DNA of 12,474 nucleotides, taken from positions 1 to 12,474 of the forward strand of contig CAMCXB010000064.1 of the NCBI GenBank assembly GCA_945883145.1. The letters run 5' to 3'. The notes under the pieces are model-generated. The model made no database searches and was not told the DNA's origin. It was given only the letters and a program-made list of their open reading frames with translations. Position 1 is the stretch's first letter, and the number at the start of each line of letters is the position of its first letter. Below, in pieces: positions 7,434-12,474 of this stretch. Source of the stretch: Bordetella parapertussis. GTDB lineage: Bacteria > Pseudomonadota > Gammaproteobacteria > Burkholderiales > Burkholderiaceae_D. The position numbers and the translations under genes are program-made.

Positions 7434-8423
7434 GTGAACGCCTCAACCACAGCCAGTCAAACCCACCCACTTTCAACAGTCATCGCTGCTGACATGCTTG
7501 CCGTTGATGCCACCATCCGTGCACAACTGCATTCTGATGTGCCCTTAGTGAGTCAAATCGCGGATTACATCATCAGCGCTGGCGGTAAACGCATACGCCC
7601 TGCTTTGGTTTTGTTGATGGCGAATGCTTGGGGCTATCGTGGAACTGATCATCACAAATTGGCAGCAGTGATTGAATTTATACACACCGCCACCTTGCTC
7701 CATGATGATGTGGTTGATGAATCTTCATTACGCCGTGGTCGCGAAACAGCAAATGCACTGTTTGGCAACGCAGCTTCAGTATTAGTAGGTGACTTTGTTT
7801 ATTCGCGTGCATTTCAAATGATGGTCTCGGTCGACAACATGCGTGTCATGCGCATATTGGCAGATGCCACCAACGTCATTGCAGAAGGTGAAGTACTACA
7901 GTTAATTAACATGCATGATCCTGATGTCACGGAAGAACGCTATCTACAAGTCATAAGATCAAAGACAGCAAAATTATTTGAAGCAGCAACTGAATTAGGT
8001 AGCTTGATTGCTGGCACAACAGAAGACAACATCAATGCCGCTGCTGAATATGGCAGATCACTCGGTACCGCATTTCAATTGATTGATGATGTATTAGATT
8101 ACTCAGGCAATGCGCATGACATAGGCAAAAACGTGGGCGATGATCTGCGCGAAGGCAAACCTACCTTACCTCTGATTTATTTACTGCAGCATGGCACCAC
8201 GCAAGAACGTGAACTAGTACGCAACTGCATAGAACATGGCGATGAAGAACACTTTGATGACATCTTAAATGCCATCACCGGATCAGGCGCATTGGAATAC
8301 ACAAGACTTAAAGCAGAACAAGCAAGCCAACGTGCAATTAGCTGTTTAGATCACCTACCTGAAGGGGTACATAAAACTGCACTCATGCAGTTAGCTAAAT
8401 TTGCTGTTGAGCGGAATCACTGA
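7434..8423 (+). CDS. ispB: Polyprenyl (octaprenyl) diphosphate synthase
   Basis: This 329-residue trans-prenyltransferase extends farnesyl diphosphate with isopentenyl diphosphate to the long chain used for the ubiquinone side chain. The first Asp-rich motif is LLHDDVVDESSLRRG (DDVVD at 91-95) and the second is FQLIDDVLDYSG (DDVLD at 218-222). The IPP-binding GGKRIRPAL at 50-58 and the KTAKLFEAA helix are also present. The start is a GTG with no clear Shine-Dalgarno; it is kept because the first 20 residues are the usual length and no ATG or other plausible in-frame start lies between it and the upstream stop at 7407. The next Met (residue 21) would remove part of the N-terminal helix. Its position divergent from rplU is common in proteobacteria. 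Chain length (octaprenyl) is inferred from family, not from sequence. Confidence 0.93.
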   Translation: MNASTTASQTHPLSTVIAADMLAVDATIRAQLHSDVPLVSQIADYIISAGGKRIRPALVLLMANAWGYRGTDHHKLAAVIEFIHTATLLHDDVVDESSLRRGRETANALFGNAASVLVGDFVYSRAFQMMVSVDNMRVMRILADATNVIAEGEVLQLINMHDPDVTEERYLQVIRSKTAKLFEAATELGSLIAGTTEDNINAAAEYGRSLGTAFQLIDDVLDYSGNAHDIGKNVGDDLREGKPTLPLIYLLQHGTTQERELVRNCIEHGDEEHFDDILNAITGSGALEYTRLKAEQASQRAISCLDHLPEGVHKTALMQLAKFAVERNH

Positions 8424-8469
8424 TTAACCTTCTGCCCTTATTTCACCTTCTTTTAATTTCATACGATCA

Positions 8470-8661
8470 TCATTTATTTAGATCGTTAAACTTGTCAAAT
8501 GTTGAAGGTTTCAGGCTGTTAAATACAGCAACTACAGGTTGATTCGTATTGAAATACAGCGTCATATCCGTTTTCTCATCCTCCCAAAATCTACGCTCTT
8601 GATCCTCGCTTGAAAAGTGAGGAATAATTTTCTTAGTTCGTTTTTTAGATTGCTTATCCAT
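8470..8661 (-). pseudogene. Orphan, probably truncated CopG-family antitoxin
   Basis: The 63-residue frame resembles the N-terminal half of the CopG_antitoxin (BrnA-like) family. It has KKIIPHFSSEDQERRFWED, where the family has IP-x-F-x-SE-x-EE-x-EFW, and VAVFNSLKPST, where the family has VFPNLKPST. In relatives LKPST leads straight into the ribbon-helix-helix strand (TISLRLP) and helices. Here that part is replaced after about residue 54 (near position 8500) by FDKFNDLNK and a stop, only 46 bases from the ispB stop. The DNA-binding part is therefore missing, and other frames do not restore it. No BrnT-like toxin lies upstream, since that space holds the AbrB gene on the opposite strand. It looks like a decayed toxin-antitoxin remnant. 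It could still be expressed as a short protein. Assignment is by motif recall. Confidence 0.5.
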
Positions 8662-8735
8662 AAAATAACTTTCAAATCTATCTCACTGCTGATCAGAAAT
8701 CGCTTATGCGCAAAACTTGCCAAATATGCCAGCTA

Positions 8736-8762
8736 GTATTACCATTTTATTTTCGGTAATAC
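8736..8762 (+). promoter_or_regulatory. Inverted repeat, probable operator of the AbrB-PIN operon
   Basis: GTATTACC (8736-8743) and GGTAATAC (8755-8762) form a perfect 8-base inverted repeat with an 11-base spacer, ending 17 bases before the antitoxin ATG. AbrB-fold antitoxins commonly repress their own operon by binding such dyads as dimers. The centre-to-centre distance of 19 bases, about two helical turns, fits. No convincing -35/-10 pair was identified around it. Confidence 0.5.
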
Positions 8763-8779
8763 CAAAAAAAGGAAGGTCA

Positions 8780-9019
8780 ATGACTACAACGATTACTCTA
8801 AAGGGTCAAATAACTATCCCAAAACAAATTCGGGATGCCTTGGGACTAGTCCCAGGAATGCAATTAGATTTTGCCGTGAATCATGAGGGCGAAGTTGTAC
8901 TTCAAAAAAAAATCACTAAAAAAAGACAAAAACCAGATCGTTTCTCTGCTGTTCGCGGCAAAGCTGATATCAAATGGCGAACTCAGGACTTAATGGCATT
9001 GCTTCGAAATGATATTTAA
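8780..9019 (+). CDS. AbrB/MazE-fold antitoxin (VapB-like)
   Basis: The 79-residue product has an N-terminal SpoVT-AbrB swapped-hairpin DNA-binding domain: TTTITLKGQITIPKQIRDAL, then GLVPGMQLDF and GEVVLQ. That is the layout of antitoxins paired with PIN toxins. The C-terminal half (about 46-79), rich in Lys and Arg and then SAVRGKADIKW, is the expected toxin-neutralising tail. The ATG at 8780 has a strong AAGGAAGG ribosome site. An in-frame TTG at 8717 would run the protein through the operator repeat and was rejected. The stop lies six bases before the PIN-domain gene. The region is visibly more A/T-rich than ispB and the other housekeeping genes, consistent with acquisition by transfer. Confidence 0.85.
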   Translation: MTTTITLKGQITIPKQIRDALGLVPGMQLDFAVNHEGEVVLQKKITKKRQKPDRFSAVRGKADIKWRTQDLMALLRNDI

Positions 9020-9025
9020 AGAAGA

Positions 9026-9460
9026 ATGGGATTAAGAATATTTGATTTTATCTATATGCTAGTTGACACAAATGTATTGATTGATGTTTTAGAGAACGAT
9101 CCAGATTGGTCAGATTGGTCTATTGATCAATTAAGGACACAATCTCAAATTCATAAACTCATCATCAACCCCATCATTTATTCTGAGCTGTCTCTCAGCT
9201 TTTCTAAGGTAGAAGCACTCAACGAAGCACTTGAGAAAATGGAGCTTGAGTTACTAGAACTTCCAAGAGCAGCTTTATTTTTAGCAGGAAAGGCTTTCCT
9301 ACAGTATCGTAGAAAGGGAGGGATGAAAAATAATGTATTGAGTGATTTTTATATTGGAGCACATGCAGCTACCAGTAAACTTCCCCTACTCACTCGAGAT
9401 GCGAAAAGATACAAAAATTATTTTCCAACGGTAAAATTAATTACACCAAATCATTCATAA
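9026..9460 (+). CDS. PIN-domain ribonuclease toxin (VapC-like)
   Basis: The 144-residue protein is a PIN-domain nuclease of the VapC type, a Mg-dependent RNase that in known systems cleaves tRNA or rRNA and is held inactive by its antitoxin. The acidic quartet is intact: Asp14 in MLVDTNVLIDVL, Glu54 in IYSELSLSF, Asp107 in LSDFYIGAHA and Asp125 in LLTRDAKRY. The start is ambiguous. ATG 9026 follows the antitoxin stop by six bases in the same frame and is probably coupled. ATG 9056 would give the more usual MLVDTN opening; neither has a good ribosome site. A 9-base tandem duplication (9102-9119) encodes DWSDWS. RNA target cannot be inferred. All key residues suggest an active toxin. Confidence 0.87.
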   Translation: MGLRIFDFIYMLVDTNVLIDVLENDPDWSDWSIDQLRTQSQIHKLIINPIIYSELSLSFSKVEALNEALEKMELELLELPRAALFLAGKAFLQYRRKGGMKNNVLSDFYIGAHAATSKLPLLTRDAKRYKNYFPTVKLITPNHS

Positions 9461-9521
9461 TTAACTTCAATTATATTGAATTATATTTTGACTTAAATGA
9501 TTAATTTTTTAAGTAGGTCAA

Positions 9522-9965
9522 TCAATCCGGCATCACAGATCGGTGGAAACTCACGATTTTCCATTCTCCCTGTCTTATTGTAGCAGTCAAAACTAATCGC
9601 CCAAACATGACTTGTTGTTGATCATCTAGCGTCACTGACCATTTGTCTGAGCATGCTAATAGCATGACATCGTCAGAAACAGATAGCATTTTTTTATTAT
9701 CAAGCGACATAGCGAGTGGCTGAAGTTGAGCAAACGCTTGCTCGAAATACTGACGAATACCATTACTACTCGTTATCAGTGTTTTAGTTGATGTTCCGTA
9801 AAAAATAGCATCAGCAGCAAACAACTGCATAACCGCAATCACATCACAACGATTCACTGCCGTTACCCAATGAGCAAATAGCTGCTCACCAGCTGCAACC
9901 ACATCATTAGGTTGTGACGCTTTTTTGAAAACTGAAGGAAATAACTCAGATAAGATTTTTTTCAT
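9522..9965 (-). CDS. NTF2-like (SnoaL/DUF4440-type) protein, function unknown
   Basis: The 147-residue protein has the outline of an NTF2-fold domain of the SnoaL-like/DUF4440 or SgcJ/EcaC type. These folds form a cone-shaped pocket and serve as isomerases, binding proteins or association domains. Evidence: FAHWVTAVNRCDVIAVMQLF then AADAIFYGTS near the N-terminus, IRQYFEQAF at about 70-78, a strand KWSVTLDD, and the typical ending EWKIVSFHRSVMP. No signal peptide, catalytic residue set or substrate can be named. Start ATG 9965 lacks a clear ribosome site. It is convergent with the PIN toxin across 61 A/T-rich bases and lies downstream of three 14-base repeats. No gene partner suggests a pathway; it may be cargo of the neighbouring integrase region. 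Confidence 0.7.
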   Translation of the reverse strand: MKKILSELFPSVFKKASQPNDVVAAGEQLFAHWVTAVNRCDVIAVMQLFAADAIFYGTSTKTLITSSNGIRQYFEQAFAQLQPLAMSLDNKKMLSVSDDVMLLACSDKWSVTLDDQQQVMFGRLVLTATIRQGEWKIVSFHRSVMPD

Positions 9966-9995
9966 TACGCCGCATTCACCATGACTAAAAGCAGC

Positions 9996-10001
9996 ATTGT
10001 A
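9996..10001 (-). promoter_or_regulatory. Possible -10 element for the NTF2-like gene
   Basis: TACAAT on the minus strand lies about 30 bases before the ATG at 9965. Its -35 position falls within the nearest 14-base repeat (CATAAG, a poor match), so activation through the repeats is possible but speculative. Confidence 0.25.
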
Positions 10002-10010
10002 AACAGACTT

Positions 10011-10052
10011 ATTTGATTCTTATGATTTGATTCTTGTGATTTGATTCTTGTG
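10011..10052. repeat. Three tandem 14-base repeats
   Basis: ATTTGATTCTTATG (10011-10024) is followed by two identical copies of ATTTGATTCTTGTG (10025-10038 and 10039-10052), with no spacers. The tract sits 46 bases upstream of the NTF2-like gene. It could be a regulatory iteron array or a slippage-prone satellite; it is not a CRISPR, having no spacers. Confidence 0.9.
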
Positions 10053-10084
10053 TAATGCGCAATTAAAAGGAATACGAAATGTAG

Positions 10085-10110
10085 GTGCGATCAGCGAAGC
10101 GTAATCGTAC
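10085..10110. repeat. REP-like imperfect palindrome
   Basis: GTGCGAT (10085-10091) and ATCGTAC (10104-10110) pair with one G-T wobble around CAGCGAAGCGTA. This resembles the short extragenic palindromes of the GGTGCGAT...AGCGAAGCG...ATCGCACC type dispersed in many proteobacterial genomes. It lies just past the integrase stop, next to an A8 run at 10112-10119. On the integrase strand the T8 precedes the hairpin, so it is not a normal terminator. Confidence 0.45.
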
Positions 10111-10126
10111 GAAAAAAAACACCAAC

Positions 10127-11470
10127 TTACCCCCGCCTTACTGCACTATTCGTTACACCACCACGTTTACTCTGTAATAAACCTATATTCATCTCTGCCG
10201 TGAGATTCGAAGCATAAAACTCTTCTATCATTTGAACAGATGTGCGCGCATTACGAGCAAGGGTGAGTAAATCAATTCCCTTGCCATATAAAAGCCTAAA
10301 CATAATCGCGGTATGTCGCAAACTATATAAACTTCTCGCTTGCCCTAATTCACCTAGCTTCAATCCAGTTGCTTGTAAAATTTTATTAAAATTCATAGAC
10401 AACACCACACTCGCTGCATCTCTATCTTCTATGTGCGGTAAAAATAAATAATCTTCTCTATTAACGGCCGCAGTCTTTTCTCGATAACGTAACAAGCTCT
10501 GATAAATCCGTACTGCCGGTCGCAAAGTCACTATCTGTGCTTTATGTCGCTTAGTCTCAGGCAAAGTAAGTCGCAAATACAAATGCTCACCGCGCACTAT
10601 TTCCACATGCTTATGCTGTATGAATTTAAGGTCGGTCGGACGCATAAAACTATTCACCATAAAACCAATCACCCATGCCATTTCCATCGGCACAGATGCG
10701 GTTTTAGTAAAAATGCCACCCGCTCTATCTCTATGCGTCCCTGGCTTTTCTTCTTCTGTTAATTTCGCTAAAGACTTTGCCGCGCGTAGTAATCGTAAAT
10801 ACTCATTAGCAGTAAATCCACCACGCGGTTGAGAATCAATTTTAATTTTTGGGAAAGGCGGAATTTTATCGACGAGATTATTCACGAGGGCGAATTTAAA
10901 AATCAAGCGTACCGACTGCATATACTGACTAATCGTCACCGTTGAGGCAAGCGAGTCAGACAAACTCTTCACAAACATCGCTAAATCTTTATGGGTAATC
11001 GTACGTATATCTTTATCTTGAAAAAACGGATAAATCTTACGCATAAAGCGGCTACGCAAAGATTTAAAGGATTGCAAAGCCAATTCACCTCGCAGCATAC
11101 GTCCCCGTTCAACCTCTAATGCCTTTTTAGCGATCGCTTCTAAACTAAATTGCAAATCCACACGCTTATTAATAATTCGATCTAAACCTGCGATGTCACT
11201 TTCATCCTCTTGATTGTGCTTAACCAGCAATTCCTCATAAAACCGCTTGGCTAATTCTGTCGCCACGCTTTTATCAATCGTGCGCAAACTACGCACATGC
11301 ATACGACCCGACATAAAACACCGCACCTGCCAAAATCGGCTGCCAGCAATTCGATAGATTTTTAGCTTACTCGGATAACCATGCACCGGAGTTAATGACG
11401 CGAGCACAGGCATAGATCGCGCAACACGAGAGGTATAAATCGAATCATTTGCACTGAGCTGTGAAGTCAT
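10127..11470 (-). CDS. Tyrosine recombinase / site-specific integrase
   Basis: The 447-residue protein is a phage-type tyrosine recombinase, which cuts and joins DNA at attachment sites through a covalent tyrosine link. The N-terminal part has an arm-type/DUF-like region (about 30-85, FWQVRCFMSGRMHVRS) and a core-binding domain (about 107-205). The catalytic domain follows: Arg277 in MVNSFMRPTDL, Lys307 in LPETKRHK, RH at 385-386 in LYSLRHTAIMFRLL, and the nucleophile Tyr419 in TSVQMIEEFYASNL. The full set is present, so it may be active. In place of the usual LGH before the tyrosine it has LARNARTS, as in related families reading LA-x-x-MGTS. Ribosome site is weak. No excisionase, tRNA or clear attachment repeats are seen. 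It sits between REP-like sequence and the porin and may mark an island edge. Confidence 0.92.
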   Translation of the reverse strand: MTSQLSANDSIYTSRVARSMPVLASLTPVHGYPSKLKIYRIAGSRFWQVRCFMSGRMHVRSLRTIDKSVATELAKRFYEELLVKHNQEDESDIAGLDRIINKRVDLQFSLEAIAKKALEVERGRMLRGELALQSFKSLRSRFMRKIYPFFQDKDIRTITHKDLAMFVKSLSDSLASTVTISQYMQSVRLIFKFALVNNLVDKIPPFPKIKIDSQPRGGFTANEYLRLLRAAKSLAKLTEEEKPGTHRDRAGGIFTKTASVPMEMAWVIGFMVNSFMRPTDLKFIQHKHVEIVRGEHLYLRLTLPETKRHKAQIVTLRPAVRIYQSLLRYREKTAAVNREDYLFLPHIEDRDAASVVLSMNFNKILQATGLKLGELGQARSLYSLRHTAIMFRLLYGKGIDLLTLARNARTSVQMIEEFYASNLTAEMNIGLLQSKRGGVTNSAVRRG

Positions 11471-11483
11471 AACTACTAAAAAT

Positions 11484-11593
11484 CTGTATCAAAGTGGGGT
11501 GAAGGAAAGGAGTCGCTCCACCAATAAAGAATTGGTCTAAAAACCATATCCTGCCCTAAAAGTTGACTGAGAGTATGTATCAAGCTGTATCAA
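11484..11593. repeat. Three TGTATCAA repeats upstream of the integrase
   Basis: TGTATCAA occurs at 11485-11492, 11576-11583 and 11586-11593, the first and last extended to CTGTATCAAA. All lie between the integrase and the porin. They could be recombinase arm sites or regulator sites; the motif is short and function is unproven. Confidence 0.35.
11509..11536. other. Two adjacent small hairpins upstream of the integrase
   Basis: GGAG-TCG-CTCC (11509-11519) is followed at once by ACCAAT-AAAGA-ATTGGT (11520-11536), a perfect 6-base stem. Together they make a dyad-rich stretch in the integrase leader. Their role is unknown. Confidence 0.35.
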
Positions 11594-11661
11594 ACTTTGC
11601 TTGTTCGTGACACATAACGTCAATTCGTTCTTTTTTAGCTAGCTTAAGAGTGAAAAATCTT

Positions 11662-11693
11662 CAAACAGCACTTCTCGTTATAACTGTTTGGAG
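11662..11693 (+). promoter_or_regulatory. 5' UTR hairpin abutting the porin ribosome site
   Basis: CAAACAG (11662-11668) pairs perfectly with CTGTTTG (11684-11690) around a 15-base loop. The last stem base is the first G of the GGAG ribosome site (11690-11693), eight bases before the porin ATG. Such leaders stabilise outer-membrane protein mRNAs or control translation; here the role is inferred from position. Confidence 0.5.
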
Positions 11694-11701
11694 ATTAATC
11701 A

Positions 11702-12474
11702 ATGAAAAAGACTCAATTTGCTTTGGCAGCTTTGGCTCTCGTAGCTTCGACCGCAGCTTTTGCTGATGGCTCAACAACTGTATATGGTCGTTTAGACGTA
11801 TCCGCTTCACGCGTAACTGGTCAAGCAACACAGATGCTGCATAGCAACTGGGATACTTCCGTTATCGGTGTTAAAGGTTCAGACGAACTGACCGGCGGTA
11901 TGAAAGCTTCTTTTCAATTAGAAGGCGGATTGAATTCAGCAACTGGTGAAGTAGCTAACAGCGGCACATCAGCTGGTCTGTTCAATCGTTTAGCTAATGT
12001 TAGCTTGGCTGGTGACTTCGGTTCAACCGGTTTAGGTTTGCAATTCTCACCATTCGTTGGTTCAGCTTTAAACGGTGTTGCTACCGGCAATGAAAGCTTC
12101 TACGTAAACATGTTGGTTATGGCTGGCGCAACTGGTCAAACCACCTACACACCTGGTGGAGTTTCAACTCCAACTGGCGGCTTCTTCATTCCTAATGCTG
12201 TTTCTTACTCAACTCCAAACATTGGCGGCATCAGCGCAACTGCACTGACCCAGATCGCTAATGGTAGTGATGCAACCAAGCCAACAGCAAGTAAGTATGA
12301 CGCAGTTGCAGTGAACTATGCAGCTGGTGACTTAAGCGTATCTGGTGGTTATCAAAAGAGTGGTACTGCTGCAACTACAGCCTACACAGTATCAGCTGCT
12401 TATAACATGGGCCCAGCACGTATCGCCGGTGGTTACATCACTAGCAATCCAGATGCTGCTGCTTCAGATAGCAC
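11702..12474 (+). CDS. Betaproteobacterial general porin, 3' end beyond window
   Basis: The frame opens at an ATG with GGAG eight bases upstream and continues to the window edge, giving 257 residues of a protein that is usually about 330-400 long. Residues 1-21 are a signal peptide (MKKTQFALAALALVASTAAFA). The mature part starts DGSTTVYGRLDVSAS, the first beta strand typical of Gram-negative porins of Burkholderiales (Porin_4 type). It continues SVIGVKGSDELTGGMKASFQ then LEGG, the conserved second and third strands. Alternating Gly/aromatic/hydrophobic strands recur throughout (AVAVNYAAGDLSVSGGYQ). It should form a trimeric outer-membrane channel for small hydrophilic solutes. The PEF(L)-type internal loop cannot be assigned with certainty. 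It is unlikely to be part of the accessory block. Confidence 0.9.
   Translation, partial: MKKTQFALAALALVASTAAFADGSTTVYGRLDVSASRVTGQATQMLHSNWDTSVIGVKGSDELTGGMKASFQLEGGLNSATGEVANSGTSAGLFNRLANVSLAGDFGSTGLGLQFSPFVGSALNGVATGNESFYVNMLVMAGATGQTTYTPGGVSTPTGGFFIPNAVSYSTPNIGGISATALTQIANGSDATKPTASKYDAVAVNYAAGDLSVSGGYQKSGTAATTAYTVSAAYNMGPARIAGGYITSNPDAAASDS

Noticed and set aside
8461..8487. Terminator after ispB
   Set aside because: ACGATC/GATCGT gives six pairs with a 12-base loop and no T-run, too weak to call.
8717..8779. TTG extension of the AbrB antitoxin
   Set aside because: It would translate through the operator repeat, whereas the ATG at 8780 has a strong AAGGAAGG site.
8662..8779. Remnant of a BrnT-like toxin upstream of the orphan antitoxin
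   Set aside because: Minus-strand translation shows no recognisable toxin C-terminus in any frame.
9461..9521. Convergent terminator between the PIN toxin and the NTF2-like gene
   Set aside because: TTCAAT/ATTGAA and CTTAA/TTAAG stems are short and almost purely A/T; plausible by base composition alone.
10011..10052. CRISPR array
   Set aside because: The 14-base repeats are contiguous, with no spacers and no cas genes.
7260..11647. Exact 11-base direct repeat AGCTAGCTTAA at 7260-7270 and 11637-11647 as attachment sites
   Set aside because: Several 11-base matches are expected by chance in 12 kb, and the interval would include the housekeeping gene ispB.

Overview
The window looks like a chromosomal segment of a betaproteobacterium, most likely Burkholderiales or a close relative, with moderate to low GC. 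Three things point there: the housekeeping order rplU-rpmA-obgE-proB with ispB divergent, the rppH plus CNP1-like pair divergent from proS plus a lytic transglycosylase, and a betaproteobacterial general porin at the right edge. The order is recalled from general knowledge, since no search could be run, so the species is left open.

Left block (1-2763, minus strand): proS, a periplasmic SLT-type lytic transglycosylase and a secreted TPR protein (cut by the window edge) run head to tail with gaps of 2 and 28 bases, suggesting one operon. Divergent from it (2960-4146, plus strand) are rppH, an RNA pyrophosphohydrolase with a repetitive acidic tail, and a CNP1-like exported protein joined by an ATGA overlap. 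Central block (4177-7105, minus strand): rplU, rpmA, obgE and proB read from a near-consensus promoter (TTGACC, 17 bases, TATAAT) through a leader with a clear hairpin. A terminator-like hairpin after rpmA probably reduces transcription into obgE and proB, and an overlapping alternative stem ends two bases before the obgE start codon. ispB (7434-8423) is divergent from rplU across a 328-base spacer.

Accessory block (about 8424-11700): this stretch shows signs of gene turnover. It holds a CopG-type antitoxin that appears to lose homology before its DNA-binding part and has no toxin, a complete AbrB-type antitoxin plus PIN-domain toxin pair with an 8-base inverted repeat as likely operator, an NTF2-like (SnoaL/DUF4440-type) protein, a tract of three 14-base tandem repeats, a REP-like palindrome and a tyrosine recombinase. 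No tRNA or convincing attachment site was found, so whether the integrase mobilises this block is unproven.

Right edge (11702-12474, plus strand): the first 257 residues of a trimeric porin, with a 7-base-pair hairpin directly against its Shine-Dalgarno sequence. No clearly novel multi-gene system is visible. The least explained material is the accessory block and the structured leaders.
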